From Arthrobacter sp. Hiyo8 (GTDB lineage Bacteria; Actinomycetota; Actinomycetes; Actinomycetales; Micrococcaceae), in the NCBI GenBank assembly GCA_001549895.1, contig AP014719.1, positions 744,001-808,000 on the forward strand: a DNA stretch of 64,000 bases, read 5' to 3'. Shown here piece after piece: positions 42,370 through 53,037 of the stretch. A program made the translations under genes and the position numbers. The notes beneath the pieces are model-generated. The model did not search any database. It was not told the DNA's origin and saw only the letters and a list, made by a program, of their open reading frames with translations. Numbering within the stretch: the first letter of the stretch is position 1; the number at the start of each line of letters is the position of its first letter.

Positions 42370-43205
42370 ATGCCCACCCCTCCTGCCATGAACGGAAACG
42401 CATTGACCAAGAAGGATGAGAAGATCCACAAGAACGGCCCGCTGATCGGCATCGACGTCGGTGGCACCGGCATCAAGGGCGGCATCGTCGATCTCAAGAA
42501 AGGCAAGCTGCTCGGGGACCGCCTCCGCATACCGACGCCGCAACCTGCCACTCCCGAAGCCGTCGCCGAAGTGATCGCACAGATCGTCGAAGAGTTGTCG
42601 GCCCGTGAGGATGCTCCGGCCAAGGGTTCGCCCGTGGGAGTCACTTTCCCCGGAATCATCCAGCACGGCGTGGTCCGCTCTGCCGCCAACGTGGACAAGT
42701 CTGGCTCAACACGGACATTGATTCGCTCCTCACCAAGCGCCTGGACCGTCCCGTCGAGGTCATCAACGACGCCGACGCAGCCGGTCTCGCTGAAGCCCGC
42801 TACGGCGCAGGCGAAGGCGTCGACGGCACGGTTCTGGTGATCACCCTCGGAACGGGCATCGGCTCGGCCTTCATCTTCAACGGGCACCTGGTGCCCAACG
42901 CCGAGCTCGGCCACCTCGAAGTGGACGGCCACGACGCCGAGACGAAGGCATCCGCCGTCGCGCGTGAACGCGACGGCTTGAGCTGGGAAGAGTACAGCGT
43001 GCTGCTGCAGCGCTATCTCTCCCACGTCGAGTTCCTGTTCTCCCCCGAGCTCTTCATCATCGGTGGCGGTATCTCGAAGCGTTCGGACGAGTACTTCCCG
43101 CACTTGGATCTGCGGACACGCATCGTCACGGCGGAACTGAAGAACGACGCCGGAATCGTGGGGGCCGCGCTGGACGTCGCCCTCCACCACAAGCTCGCCA
43201 AGTAG
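42370..43205 (+). CDS. ppgK: polyphosphate glucokinase (one frameshift)
   Basis: Phosphorylates glucose with polyphosphate or ATP; typical of actinobacteria. ROK-type motifs: LIGIDVGGTGIKGGIVD (phosphate 1), GVTFPGIIQHGVVRSAANVD, VINDADAAGLAEARYG (catalytic Asp) and VLVITLGTGIGSAFIFNGHLVPNAELGH. A C is missing near 42703 (AAGTCCTGGCTC read as AAGTCTGGCTC). Repaired length is about 278 residues; a start at 42388 (MNGNALTKK) is also possible. It is probably co-transcribed with map and ends in a hairpin shared with nrdR. Confidence 0.92.
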
Positions 43206-43213
43206 ACGTGGTG

Positions 43214-43253
43214 CCGGTGGCGGCTGCGGCTTCCCCTCCGCTGCCGCCACCGG
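43214..43253. terminator. hairpin between ppgK and nrdR
   Basis: CCGGTGGCGGC pairs with GCCGCCACCGG, 11 bp, around an 18-base loop. It lies between convergent genes and has no clear T run. Confidence 0.6.
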
Positions 43254-43255
43254 AG

Positions 43256-43767
43256 CTAGATGGGGCTCTTCTCGGAGCTCTTGCCCTTGGCGCCCTTCGC
43301 CGCATTATCCGCGGCTGCGGTTTCGGCTTCGTGGCGGAGCAGCGAAATGGCCGACTCGAAGTCCTCAAGCGATTCGAAGGCCTGGTAAACGCTGGCAAAT
43401 CGCAAGTAGGCGACTTCGTCCAGCTTCTGGAGTGGTCCAAGGATGGCCAGGCCGACCTCGTGGGCATCGATCTCCGCCGCACCGGAAGAGCGGATGTTTT
43501 CTTCGACTTCCTGGGCCAGCATCGCAAGGTCGTCCTCGGTCACAGGACGGCCTTGGCAGGCCTTGCGAACGCCGTTGATGATCTTGATCCGGCTGAAGGG
43601 TTCCCCACGCCCGAGCGTTTGATGACGGAAAGGCTGGTGGTCTCCACGGTGGTGAAACGGCGTCCGCACTCGGGGCACTGGCGCCGACGGCGGATGGCCG
43701 AGCCGTCGTCGGCCATTCGACTGTCCACAACACGTGAGTCGGGGTTTCGGCAGAACGGACAATACAC
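43256..43767 (-). CDS. nrdR: ribonucleotide reductase repressor NrdR (one frameshift)
   Basis: A zinc-ribbon and ATP-cone repressor of ribonucleotide reductase genes. The ribbon is [17 protein letters not shown]...[10 protein letters not shown] with four cysteines; the ATP-cone reads [25 protein letters not shown] after repair of one lost G near 43610. The ATP-cone continues with [20 protein letters not shown] and [18 protein letters not shown] ([19 protein letters not shown]). Length is about 170 residues. No ribonucleotide reductase gene is in the window. NrdR-box-like sites lie about 140-170 bases upstream (listed separately). Confidence 0.94.
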
Positions 43768-43833
43768 GCTGGGCCTCCCCTGCTCGGTTCCCGGCCACCT
43801 GTCCCCGCGGCGGGATCGGCCGGGAACGCAAAA

Positions 43834-43860
43834 GGTGCCGGAAGTTTGACTTCCGGCACC
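43834..43860 (-). terminator. hairpin between hisD and nrdR
   Basis: GGTGCCGGAAG pairs with CTTCCGGCACC around five bases; in the minus-strand direction it is followed by TTTT, so it fits a terminator after hisD. If nrdR is transcribed from the A/T-rich stretch at ~43870, the hairpin would instead sit in the nrdR leader. Confidence 0.75.
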
Positions 43861-43900
43861 AGTTTACGGCTATATAAGGCCTAATGACAAGACTGTAATT

Positions 43901-43938
43901 ACTATATGTAGTGGTTGTGACCCATACATGTAGTGGTT
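43901..43938 (-). promoter_or_regulatory. pair of NrdR-box-like sites
   Basis: On the minus strand CTACATATAG (at 43903-43912) matches nine of ten core positions of the NrdR box CwAtATaTwG, and a weaker copy CTACATGTAT lies 22 bp away. Both share the 11-base direct repeat ATGTAGTGGTT (plus strand 43906-43916 and 43928-43938). A TTACAG-N16-TATATA promoter-like pair lies just downstream towards nrdR. Confidence 0.45.
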
Positions 43939-45309
43939 TAGGCCCCCGCGAAACGAATCTTGACAGCGTCGCCGTGGCCGGGCAGGTCTTCGGCATCGGA
44001 GAGGCTCACGATGTGTTTGCTGACTTGCTCCAAGGCAGCCTTGTCGTAGTTGATCACCTGTACGGCCCTGAGGAATGTTGTCACGTTCAGTCCGGAAGAG
44101 AAGGCTGCGGTGCCGCTCGTGGGCAAAACGTGGTTGGATCCTGCACAGTAGTCTCCGAGGCTGACCGGGCTGTAGTCCCCCACGAAAATCGCGCCCGCGT
44201 TGCGGATCCTTGCGGCGACCGCTGCTGCGTCCGCCGTCATGATTTCCAGGTGCTCTGCCGCGTAGGCATCGCAGACCGCGATGCCCTGCTCGACATCGTC
44301 CACCAGCACCACGCCGACTGGGGTCCCGACAATGCGGTGGTGACCCGCTCGCCATGCTTCGTGGTTCCTGCCTGCACCGTGAGTTCCCGCTGCACAGCGG
44401 AGGCGAGTTCCTCGGAGTCGGTGATCAGGACAGACGCCGCCTTGGGGTCGTGCTCTGCCTGGCTGATGAGGTCAGCGGCCACGAGCGCCGGACGGGCCGA
44501 AGCATCAGCCAAAATGGCGATCTCGGTGGTGCCGGCCTCGGAGTCGATCCCACGACGCCTTTCACAAGACGCTTCGCGGTGGCCACGAAAATGTTTCCCG
44601 GACCGGTCACAACGTCCACCGGTTCGATGGCCTGATCATCGGCAGCCCCGGGGATGCCGTAGGCAAAGGAAACAATCGCCTGGGCGCCTCCAATGGCATA
44701 GACCTCGTCGATGCCGAGCAAAGCGGCAGCTGCCAGGATGGTGGGGTGGGGCAAGCCTCCGAAGTCCTTCTGGGGCGGGGAAGCCAAGGCGATCGAGGCA
44801 ACCCCGGCGGCCAGCGCCGGAACAACGTTCATGATGACGGAGGACGGGTAGACGGCCAGGCCGCCGGGAACATACAAACCCACGCGGCCCACGGGTACCC
44901 AGTTCTGGCTGACGACGGCGCCGTCCCCCAGTTCAACGTCGACGTTCGCAGGCCGTTGGCCATCCGCAAAACGCCGGGCACGGCGGATGGATTCCTCCAG
45001 GGCTGCGCGCACTGAAGGATCCAGGTTTTCAAGGGCTTCGGCAAGGGCGGCAGCCGGCACTCGCGGATGGGACTGTTCCACGCCGTCGAACGCCAATGCG
45101 AACTCCCCAAGCGCTTCGAAGCCGCGGGAACGGACGGCCGCAATGATGTCCAGGACTTTTTGCTCGGCGTCCGCCATGGTCTGATGTTTCGCCCGGGGCA
45201 CCACGGCGCGCAGTTCCGCCAAGGTCAGGGACCGTCCGCGCAAGTCAATGCGGTGGAAGTCCAGGGACTGGGCGGCGGTTTCGGCAGGATTCTCCGGGAA
45301 ATTGGTCAC
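43938..45309 (-). CDS. hisD: histidinol dehydrogenase (two frameshifts)
   Basis: Last two steps of histidine synthesis, histidinol to histidine. Motifs: [65 protein letters not shown], and [23 protein letters not shown] with zinc-ligand and substrate residues. Frame changes near 44550 and 44318 each fit one lost G. Repaired length is about 458 residues. The gene starts nine bases after the membrane-protein gene, and its end overlaps the NrdR-box-like repeat. The other his genes are not in the window. Confidence 0.94.
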
Positions 45310-45318
45310 CAGATCATT

Positions 45319-45869
45319 TTACGGGGCAAGCGGCGGTCCCTCCGGCTGCTTTCCCATCAAGCTGAAAAGCGTCAGGAGGAATGTCACAAGGGCCGTCGCC
45401 CTGGCCACAGCAAGAGGGCCGTCACCGACCGTAATGAGAAGCCGTCACTTCCACTCGAGGCGGAGCCCCACCATTGCGCGGCCAGCAGACCCACCTGCCA
45501 GGCCACCAAGGCCCCTACGGCACCACCGAGAACGGCCAGGAACGTGCGGAGGCCGTGCCCCGGCCTCCGGACCTTGCTGTCGAGCAGGACCGCGGTGAAG
45601 CAGCCGGAAAGCAGCAGAAGCCCGGCAAGGACCAAATCCCTCGGGAGCCGCCCCGCCGAAGCCGTCGGATCGGCGAGGGCAGGATTTCCCGAGATCACGT
45701 TGAGGCCACCCGGAGCCAACAGCCACCAAGCGAGGCCCAGCCCAACGCCCGAGGCGGCGGGCACCGCGAGCCAAAGCCACCATGTGCGGTCCCGCGTGTC
45801 CGTTCCGGTGTCCGGGTCAGTATCCCCCGCGGGGCCGGAGACGAGAAGGTTCGATGTTGGCTTGGTCAT
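45319..45869 (-). CDS. membrane protein of unknown function (one frameshift)
   Basis: About 184 residues after repair. The protein starts MTKPTSNLLVSGPAGD with an acidic leader and has four hydrophobic segments: WLWLAVPAASGVGLGLAWWL, LPRDLVLAGLLLLSGCFTAVLL, FLAVLGGAVGALVAWQVGLL and (after repair of GGGG read as GGG near 45410) ATALVTFLLTLFSLMG. The repaired end, KQPEGPPLAP, stops nine bases before hisD, so the two genes are co-transcribed. It resembles small actinobacterial DUF2567-type membrane proteins, but this is only a guess. Confidence 0.7.
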
Positions 45870-45985
45870 GACACAAACATTAACAAACGTTTCTGGACGC
45901 CCAACAAGCAAGCGTGCCGGCGAGCAGCGGAATACGCTGAATCCACCAGCGTTAATACCAATAGCTCACGCAGGAGATCGGCAAA

Positions 45986-46483
45986 GTGGCTTCGGACAAT
46001 CCAGCTTTTGAAGCAACATTCAAGCAAATGTTCCGCCGGCATGCCGCCGGCGTGGCCATCATCACTGCCGACCTCAACGGCAAGCCTTTCGGGTTCACTG
46101 CGACCTCCGTGGCTTCGCTGTCGGCCGAGCCGCCCCGCTTCACGTTCAACATGTCCCGCAGTTCCAGTTCCTGGCCGGCGGTGGCGAATTCGACGTATAT
46201 CGGCTTGCACATGCTCGGCCTCGAGAACCAGGCCCTCGCGGACCGCTTCGCCCGCACCCAGGAAAGGTTTGAAGGCGATCATTGGGAGCCAGGGCCTTCG
46301 ATGTCCCATCCTCAAGAACGTGGCCGGCTGGCTGATCGGCAAGATCCAGATGCGCCTGTCCTTCGAAAACAACGCGATCGTGGTGGTGGAGGTTGTCGAC
46401 GGGCTGGTCGGCGAGGACGACACTCCCTGCTGTACCACTCGGGCTCCTACGGCCAGCCGGTTCCGCTCGACTATGAAATTTAG
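45986..46483 (+). CDS. flavin reductase family protein (three frameshifts)
   Basis: An FMN-binding split-barrel flavin reductase or monooxygenase component. It starts VASDNPAFEATFKQMFRRHA (GTG, AGGAG upstream) and shows AAGVAIITADLNGKPFGFTATSVASLSAEPPRFTFNM, the flavin-binding signature, then VANSTYIGLHMLGLENQALADRFA. The end (DVPILKNVAGWLIGKIQMRL, VVEVVDGLVG, LLYHSGSYGQPVPLDYEI) is spread over other frames through lost bases near 46290, 46305 and 46428, all in G or C runs. Repaired length is about 166 residues. It is convergent with dnaE. The partner oxygenase, if any, is not nearby. Confidence 0.82.
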   Translation: MASDNPAFEATFKQMFRRHAAGVAIITADLNGKPFGFTATSVASLSAEPPRFTFNMSRSSSSWPAVANSTYIGLHMLGLENQALADRFARTQERFEGDHWEPGPSMSHPQERGRLADRQDPDAPVLRKQRDRGGGGCRRAGRRGRHSLLYHSGSYGQPVPLDYEI

Positions 46484-46524
46484 TCAGGGCAGGAAAATCC
46501 GGTGCGGGCAGGAAATCCAGCGTC

Positions 46525-46555
46525 ACCGGCCGGCTGGCTCAGGTAGCCGGCCGGT
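46525..46555. terminator. hairpin between the flavin reductase gene and dnaE
   Basis: ACCGGCCGGCT pairs with AGCCGGCCGGT around nine bases, touching the dnaE stop codon. It can end both convergent transcripts. Confidence 0.7.
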
Positions 46556-49500
46556 CACGTGTCCAGGCAGGTCGGGCCAAGAAGTACCTTGAGGTCACCG
46601 AAAAGTGACGGGGTGGGATTCACGCGCAGGTGCACTGGCAAGCCCATGACCTCGACCTTGGAGTCGCCCTGCAAGTGGAGCCTGACCTCGGAGTTTCCCC
46701 GGTGGGTGGTCAAAACATCGCGAAGATCGGTGACGACGGCCTCGGTTGCCTTGTAGGTGGGCATCGTGATGACGAGAGGACCGTTGGTGCTCTCGCTCAG
46801 GTCCGGAACCGAGAGCTCCATGCAGTTCAAGGTGACCGCACCGTCGTCGCGCCGCTGCAAGCGGCCCTTGACCACCACGATCAGGTCCTCCGCGAGGACC
46901 GAAGCGATGGGCCCGTACACCTGGCCGAAGAACATGACCTCGATGGAAGCACCGAGGTCTTCGATCTCCGCCCGCGCGTAGGCATTGCCGCTTGCTTTGG
47001 CGATCCTGCGGCTGAGTGAAGTGATCATGCCCGCAATGGTGACGATGGCGCCGTCATGGGGTCCGTCTTCTCCGAGAATAGACGTGATCGATTGCTCTGC
47101 ATGCTGGCTCAGCACGCCCTCAAGCCCCTGCAGGGGGTGGTCCGAAACATAGAGTCCCAGCATGTCCCGCTCGAAGGCGAGCTTGTCCTTCTTCTCCCAT
47201 TCCGGCAGGTCCGGGATCTCCGTGCTCAGGGAGGCCTGCGGCTCCTGGTCCTCGAATCCGGCGAAGAGATCGAACTGGCCGATCGCCTCATTGCGCTTGA
47301 GCGTGATGACCGAGTCGATCGCTTCTTCGTGCACCATGGCCAAAGCACGCCGGTGATGGCCGAGGGAGTCGAACGCGCCGGCCTTGATGAGGGACTCGAT
47401 GGTGCGCTTGTTGCAGACCACCGCCGGAACCTTCATGAGGAAGTCCTTGAAGGAGGTGTAGGCGCCCTCGCTCGCACGGGCCGCCACCATCGCTTCCACC
47501 ACGTTGACGCCGACGTTGCGGATGGCCCCATTCCGAAGCGGATGTCGGTTCCCACAGGAGTGAAGTTGAGGCTTGATTCGTTGACGTCCGGCGGTAGGAC
47601 CGTGATGCCCATGCGCCGGCACTCGTTGAGGTAGATCGCCGATTTGTCCTTGTCGTCGCCCACGGACGTGAGCAGGGCAGCCATGTATTCGGGGCGTAGT
47701 GGGCCTTCAGGTACGCAGTCCAGTAGGAGATGACACCGTACGCTGCGGAGTGCGCTTTGTTGAAGGCGTAGTCGGAGAACGGGAGCAGGATGTCCCACAG
47801 GGTCTTGACGGCCTCCATGGAGTAGCCGTTGTCCTGCATGCCTTGGGAAAAGCCGGCGAACTGCTTGTCCAGTTCGGATTTCTTCTTCTTGCCCATGGCG
47901 CGGCGCAGGATATCGGCTTGACCCAGTGAGTAGCCGGCCAGCTTCTGGGCCACGGCCATGACCTGCTCCTGGTACACGATCAGGCCGTAGGTTCCGCCGA
48001 GGATTTCCGAGAGCGGTTCCTCGAGCTCCGGATGGATCGGGATGACTTCCTGGATCTTGTTCTTGCGCAGGGCGTAGTCGGTGTGCGCGTTGGCACCCAT
48101 GGGACCTGGCCGGTACAGCGCCAACACGGCGGAGATGTCTTCGAAGTTGTCAGGCTTCATGAGCTTGAGCAGCGACCGCATGGGTCCGCCGTCGAGCTGG
48201 AAGACCCCCAAAGTGTCGCCGCGCGCCAGCAACTCGTACGACGCCGGGTCGTCCAACGCCAGGTGCTCAAGATCGAGGTCGACGCCCCGGTTCATCTTGA
48301 TGTTTTCCAGCGCGTCGGAAATGATCGTCAGGTTCCTCAAGCCGAGGAAGTCCATCTTGATCAGGCCAAGGCCTTCGGACGTCGGGTAATCGAACTGCGT
48401 GATGACTTGGCCGTCCTGGATGCGGCGCATGACAGGAATGACGTCGATGATGGGGTCCGAGGACATGATGACACCGGCGGCATGCACGCCCCACTGCCGC
48501 TTCAGCCCTCAATGCCCAGCGCGGTCTCGAAGACCTTGGCAGCCTCCGGGTCGGTGCTGATCAGCTGGCGGAAGTCGCCGGCCTCGCCATAGCGCTTGGC
48601 TCCGGGTTCTGGATGTCCGCCAGCGGGATGTCCTTGGCCATCACGGCCGGTGGCAGGGCCTTGGTGAGCTGTTCACCCATGCTGAACGGGTAGCCAAGCA
48701 CGCGGGAGGAGTCCTTGAGCGCCTGCTTGGTCTTGATGGTGCCGTAGGTGACAATCATGGCAACGCGCTCGTCGCCGTACTTCCGGGTGACGTAGTCGAT
48801 CACCTCGGAACGGCGCCGATCATCGAAGTCGACGTCGAAGTCGGGCATGGACACACGGTCCGGGTTGAGGAAGCGCTCGAAAATCAGGCCGTGTTCCAGC
48901 GGGTCGAGGTCGGTGATGCGCATGGCATATGCCACCATGGAGCCCGCACCCGAGCCACGGCCCGGGCCTACCCTGATTCCGTTGTTCTTTGCCCAGTTGA
49001 TGAAGTCGGCCACCACGAGGAAGTAGCCCGGGAAGCCCATGGACGTGATGACGTCAAGCTCATAGTCGGCTTGCTTGCGCACCTTGTCCGGGACGCCGTC
49101 CGGGTAGCGGTAATCGAGTCCCGTGGCCACTTCCTTGACGAGCCAGGACGTCTCGTCCTCGCCGGGAGGGCAGGGAACCGAGGCATGTAGTTCGCGCCCG
49201 TGTTGAAGGACACTTCGCAGCGCTCGGCGATCAACAAGGTGTTGTCGCAGGCCTCGGGATGGTCGCGGAACAGCTCGCGCATCTCCTGCGGCGACTTCAA
49301 GTAGTAGCCGCTGCCGGAGAAAGCGAACCGGGAGCCGCCGTTGTCATAGGTGGGCTCAAGCAGAGTGGAGCCCGACTGGATCGCCAAAAGCGCCTCGTGG
49401 GCCTTCGCATCATGCTCGTGGGTGTAGTGGAGGTCGTTGGTGGCCACGAGCGGAAGCTTCAGTTCCTTGGCCAGGCGCAGCAGATCGCCGGTGACCCGCC

Positions 49501-50110
49501 GCTCGATGTCCAGGCCATGGTCCATCAGTTCGCAGAAGTAGTTTTCCGCACCGAAGATGTCGCGGAACTCGGATGCCGCAGCCAGCGCCTCCCGGTATTG
49601 TCCCAGCCGGAGGCGGGTCTGGACTTCACCGGAAGGGCAACCGGTGGTGGCGATCAGGCCTTCGGAATAGGTGTTCAGCAACTCCCGGTCCAAGCGTGGC
49701 CATTTGCCGAACACCGAGTCGAGCGAAGCAATCGAGGATGCCCGGAACAGATTCCGCATGCCCGCGTTGTTGTAGCTCAACAACGTCATGTGGGTGTAGG
49801 AACCACCACCGGACACGTCGTCTTTCCGCTGGCTCTCGTCGCCCCAACGGACGCGCTCCTTGTCGCCGCGCGCCGTGCCCGGCGTGACATAGGCCTCGAC
49901 GCCGATGATCGGCTTGATGCCTTTGTCGGTGGCCTTCTTCCAGAAATCGAAGGCACCGAACAAGTACCCGTGGTCCGTGGTGGCCAGTGCCGGCATGCCC
50001 AACCGCTCGGTCTCGTCAAACAACTCAGTGAGGCGGGCCGCACCATCCAGCATGGAGTATTCGGTGTGGGTGTGCAGATGGACGAACGAGTCATTGCTGG
50101 AAGTCACCAC
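46555..50110 (-). CDS. dnaE: DNA polymerase III alpha subunit (five frameshifts)
   Basis: The replicative polymerase, about 1,186 residues after repair. The PHP domain is at the N-terminus ([30 protein letters not shown]). The polymerase core shows [33 protein letters not shown] (two catalytic Asp), [55 protein letters not shown], and [20 protein letters not shown]. The C-terminal OB-fold region includes [21 protein letters not shown]. Frame changes near 49170, 48600, 48508, 47697 and 47530 all fit one lost base in GGCC or C/G runs. The GTG start follows 58 bases after rluD. Confidence 0.95.
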
Positions 50111-50168
50111 GACAGTCTACCGGCAGGGACCCCGCGGTTGGAGTGGCGCGCTGGAAGCGTGGATCGCG

Positions 50169-51094
50169 CTACGCGTTGCCGCTTTCCAGAAGCTCGAGCG
50201 CGTATTGCAGGTCCGCCGGATACTGGCTGGTGACTTCCACCCACTCGCCGGTCCGGGGGTGGTTGAAGCCAAGCCGCCGCGCGTGCAGCCACTGCCGGGT
50301 CAGTCCCAGGTTGGCAGCCAAACGCGGGTCCGCCCATAGGTCAGGTCGCCGGCGCAGGGGTGCCGGAGGGCCGAGAAGTGAACCCGGATCTGGTGTGTCC
50401 TGCCTGTCTCAAGATGAATTTCCACGAGGGTCGCCTTGCCATAGGCCTCGAGGACTTCGTAGTGCGTCACGGAGGGACGGCCATCCTCGATCACCGCGAA
50501 TCGCCAATCGTGCCCGGGGTGGCGCCCGATAGGCGCGTCTATGGTGCCTTCCAGGGGATCCGGCAGGCCCTGGACCACTGCGTGGTACACCTTGTCCACC
50601 GTGCGTTCCTTGAAGGCCCGCTTGAGCACCGTGTAAGCGTGTTCGCTCTTGGCCACGATCATGACTCCCGACGTTCCGACGTCGAGGCGGTGGACGATGC
50701 CGGCACGTTCAGGCGCGCCTGACGTCGAGATCCGGTATCCCGCACCGGCGAGGCCACCCACCACGGTAGGACCAACCCAACCCGGAGACGGGTGCGCCGC
50801 CACGCCGACCGGCTTGTCGATGACGACAAAATCGTCATCGTCCAACAGGATATTCAGGCCTTCCACGACTTCCTCCACGACTTCCAAGGGATCCCTGCGT
50901 TCGGGAACGGTGACTTCCAACACGGACCCGGCAATGAGTTTCGCCGACTTGCCCACTGTGTTCGCAGAGACTTTGACATTGCCCTCGGCGATCAACAAGG
51001 CGGCCGCGGAGCGGGAGATATCCATCATCTTCGCCAAGCCCGCGTCGGCCCTTGCCCCGCCCAATTCTTCGGGCACCACGAACTGCTCAGACAT
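50169..51094 (-). CDS. rluD: RluA/RluD-family 23S rRNA pseudouridine synthase (one frameshift)
   Basis: An S4 domain ([29 protein letters not shown]) is followed by the catalytic domain with [16 protein letters not shown], the signature [20 protein letters not shown] (catalytic Asp in HRLD), [10 protein letters not shown] and [28 protein letters not shown]. One G is missing near 50335; the repaired end reads [22 protein letters not shown]. Length is about 308 residues. The start overlaps the lspA stop by eight bases, the usual lspA-rluD pair. The exact rRNA target is not shown by the sequence. Confidence 0.92.
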
Positions 51095-51707
51095 CGCCCG
51101 GAGCCTGTTCTTCCGGCGTGCCGGATTTTGCCGGCGCGGAATCGGCGGAATGATGGCGGGAGCCGTCGAGTCCGATCCCCCGTATGGTCAGCAGGCAGAT
51201 GATCACGACGCCGGAAACCACCGCGGAGTCGGCGATGTTGAAGATTGCGAAGTTGGGCAACTGGATGAAGTCCACCACGTGGCCCATGGCGAAGGAAGGC
51301 TCGCGGAAAAGCCGGTCCGTAAGGTTCCCGAGCGCGCCGCCCAGCAGCAGGCCGAGCGCCAGTGACCACCAGACCGACCCCAATCGACGCACTTGGAACA
51401 GAATCACCACCGAAACGGCGGCCATGACGATCGTGAAGACCCACGTGACGTTTTCACCGATGGAGAACGCAGCGCCCGAGTTTCGGATGTAGTACCAATG
51501 CAGGAGCGGAGGAAGCACAGGGATCCGCTCGCCTTCGACCATGGTGCTGGTGACCCAGAGCTTGGTCAGTTGATCGAAGGCGTACGCGAACACGGCGAAG
51601 CCGGCAAAGACCCAAAGCAGTGCCGGACGCCACGTGTGGGCTTTGGTGCGGACCGGTTCCGTGGTGCCGTTCGTTTGTTCTGTGCCGTCAGTTTGTTCGT
51701 CGCTCAT
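51087..51707 (-). CDS. lspA: lipoprotein signal peptidase
   Basis: Membrane aspartic protease that cuts prolipoprotein signal peptides. Intact, 206 residues, four helices. Catalytic aspartates are in [10 protein letters not shown] and [14 protein letters not shown]; the conserved asparagine is in [11 protein letters not shown]. The N-terminus [18 protein letters not shown] is a polar, Thr-rich leader usual in the genus, and the C-terminal tail ([20 protein letters not shown]) is also polar. The ATG at 51707 is preferred over an upstream frame extension without ribosome site. Confidence 0.94.
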   Translation of the reverse strand: MSDEQTDGTEQTNGTTEPVRTKAHTWRPALLWVFAGFAVFAYAFDQLTKLWVTSTMVEGERIPVLPPLLHWYYIRNSGAAFSIGENVTWVFTIVMAAVSVVILFQVRRLGSVWWSLALGLLLGGALGNLTDRLFREPSFAMGHVVDFIQLPNFAIFNIADSAVVSGVVIICLLTIRGIGLDGSRHHSADSAPAKSGTPEEQAPGDV

Positions 51708-51751
51708 AGTACTTTCATTCGGTAACCGTGGCTTCTGGCGCCTTAACAGGC

Positions 51752-51790
51752 GAAAGCCGGTGGCCGAGGAATCCCCAGCCACCGGCTTTC
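51752..51790 (-). terminator. 13-bp stem hairpin after divIVA
   Basis: GAAAGCCGGTGGC pairs perfectly with GCCACCGGCTTTC, ten bases after the divIVA stop. In the minus direction no long T run follows. Confidence 0.72.
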
Positions 51791-51800
51791 AGAATACTTG

Positions 51801-52483
51801 CTAGACCTCTGCGGCGGCTTCGCCGACCTCAGGAGCGGCAACCGAGCCGCGGGCATCCAGGTCACGCAGCTGGCCTTCGATGTAGGCCTTCAGGCGGGAG
51901 CGGTAGTCGCGCTCGAAGCCGCGGAGCTGCTCCACCTTGCGTTCGAGAACGCTGCGCTGCTGCTCGAGGGCACCGAGGATCTTGCGGGACTTATCCTGCG
52001 CGTCGTTGACGAGGCTGGAGGCTTCGATCTGTGCCTCGGCAATGATCTTTTCCTTCTGCTGCTCGCCATCGGCCACGTGCTTGTCGTGCATCTGCTGGGC
52101 CATGGCCAGCAGGCCGGCTGCGGACTCGGCGGAAGGAGAGCCTGCGGAAGGTGCGGCCGGGCCGGAGCGGCGGCAACGGCCGGCTCCTTCTTCTTCTCGG
52201 CCTCGGCGGCCTTCGCTTCGGCTTCCGCCTTGGCCTGTGCGTCCTTGTCGGCCTTCACCGGAGCGGGCACCTTCTCGACCACGGGTGCCGATGCTGCGCT
52301 GGCAGGGACCGGGTTTCCGCCTTCGGCGAGCTTCTTGCGGAGCTCGTCGTTCTCCTGGTTCAAGCGCCTCAGCTCGACGACGATTTCGTCGAGAAAGTCG
52401 TCGACCTCGTCCTGGTCGTAGCCTTCGCGGAACTTGGTCGGCTGAAAGCGCTTGTTGACAACGTCTTCTGGCGTCAAAGCCAT
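51801..52483 (-). CDS. divIVA: DivIVA/Wag31 polar growth and septum scaffold (one frameshift)
   Basis: The membrane-binding N-terminal domain (MALTPEDVVNKRFQPTKFRE, then DQDEVDDFLDEIVVELRRLN) is followed by an Ala/Pro/Lys-rich linker and a long coiled coil (MAQQMHDKHVADGEQQKEKI, AQDKSRKILGALEQQRSVLERKVEQLRGFERDYRSRLKAYI). One C is missing near 52150 (CCGGCCCCGGCC read with CCC) inside the linker. Repaired length is about 228 residues. DivIVA marks curved membrane at poles and recruits cell-wall synthesis. It sits at its usual place downstream of ftsZ-sepF-yggT. Confidence 0.94.
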
Positions 52484-52648
52484 CTGGTCACCTCGTTGGT
52501 CTAGTTAGTCAGTAGGCCTTCCGGCCGTTCAAAACTACGGTACCTAAATATCATCTGATTCCCCCAATTCAACACCATCGTGTTGGGTCGGAGGTTTGCA
52601 GCCACTAGCCGAAGAAAACAGATTGACGGCACATGGACTGCGGAAGAG

Positions 52649-52935
52649 CTACGCCAGCGAGTAGACGAATCCCATCGCGATGCTGACGACAATAAACACG
52701 ATCAGAAATGCCAGGTCAAGGGACACCCCACCAAGCTGCAGCGGTGGAATGAGCCGGCGGATCCGTTTCAAGGGCGGATCAGTCACGGAATAGACCACGT
52801 GCGCGGCCACCAAGGCGCCACCGCGGGGCGCCACTGGCGCGCAAACATCTGCACCAGATCGAAAACGAGCCTGATGATGAGGATGACCAGGAACAGCAGC
52901 AATGCAATGTACAAAAGGCCGAAAACTATGCCCAC
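52649..52935 (-). CDS. YggT family membrane protein (one frameshift)
   Basis: A small, two-helix membrane protein next to the division genes. The first helix is VGIVFGLLYIALLLFLVILI, followed by IRLVFDLVQMFARQWRP; after repair of a C run near 52826 it continues RGGALVAAHVVYSVTDPPLK and RIRRLIPPLQLGGVSLDLAF with the final helix LIVFIVVSIAMGFVYSL. Length is about 96 residues. YggT proteins in this position are linked to cell division or osmotic tolerance but have no proven role. The GTG start was chosen; the first 30 residues would be lost otherwise. Confidence 0.85.
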
Positions 52936-52994
52936 GGGTTAGCTCAGATCTCCTAGTTCGCCATTTTTCCGGTCAGTCCCTCTATTGCAACACA

Positions 52995-53024
52995 GATGCC
53001 AGGCAGATCGCTCTGCCTGGCATC
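52995..53024 (-). terminator. 13-bp stem hairpin after sepF
   Basis: GATGCCAGGCAGA pairs perfectly with TCTGCCTGGCATC around four bases, 14 bases after the sepF stop. No T run follows, so read-through into yggT is possible. Confidence 0.7.
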
Positions 53025-53037
53025 CGGGTTGACCGCG

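Noticed and set aside
46555..50110. Programmed ribosomal frameshifting in dnaE
   Set aside because: Five junctions, none with a slippery heptamer and stem structure, and the same deletion pattern is found in unrelated genes.
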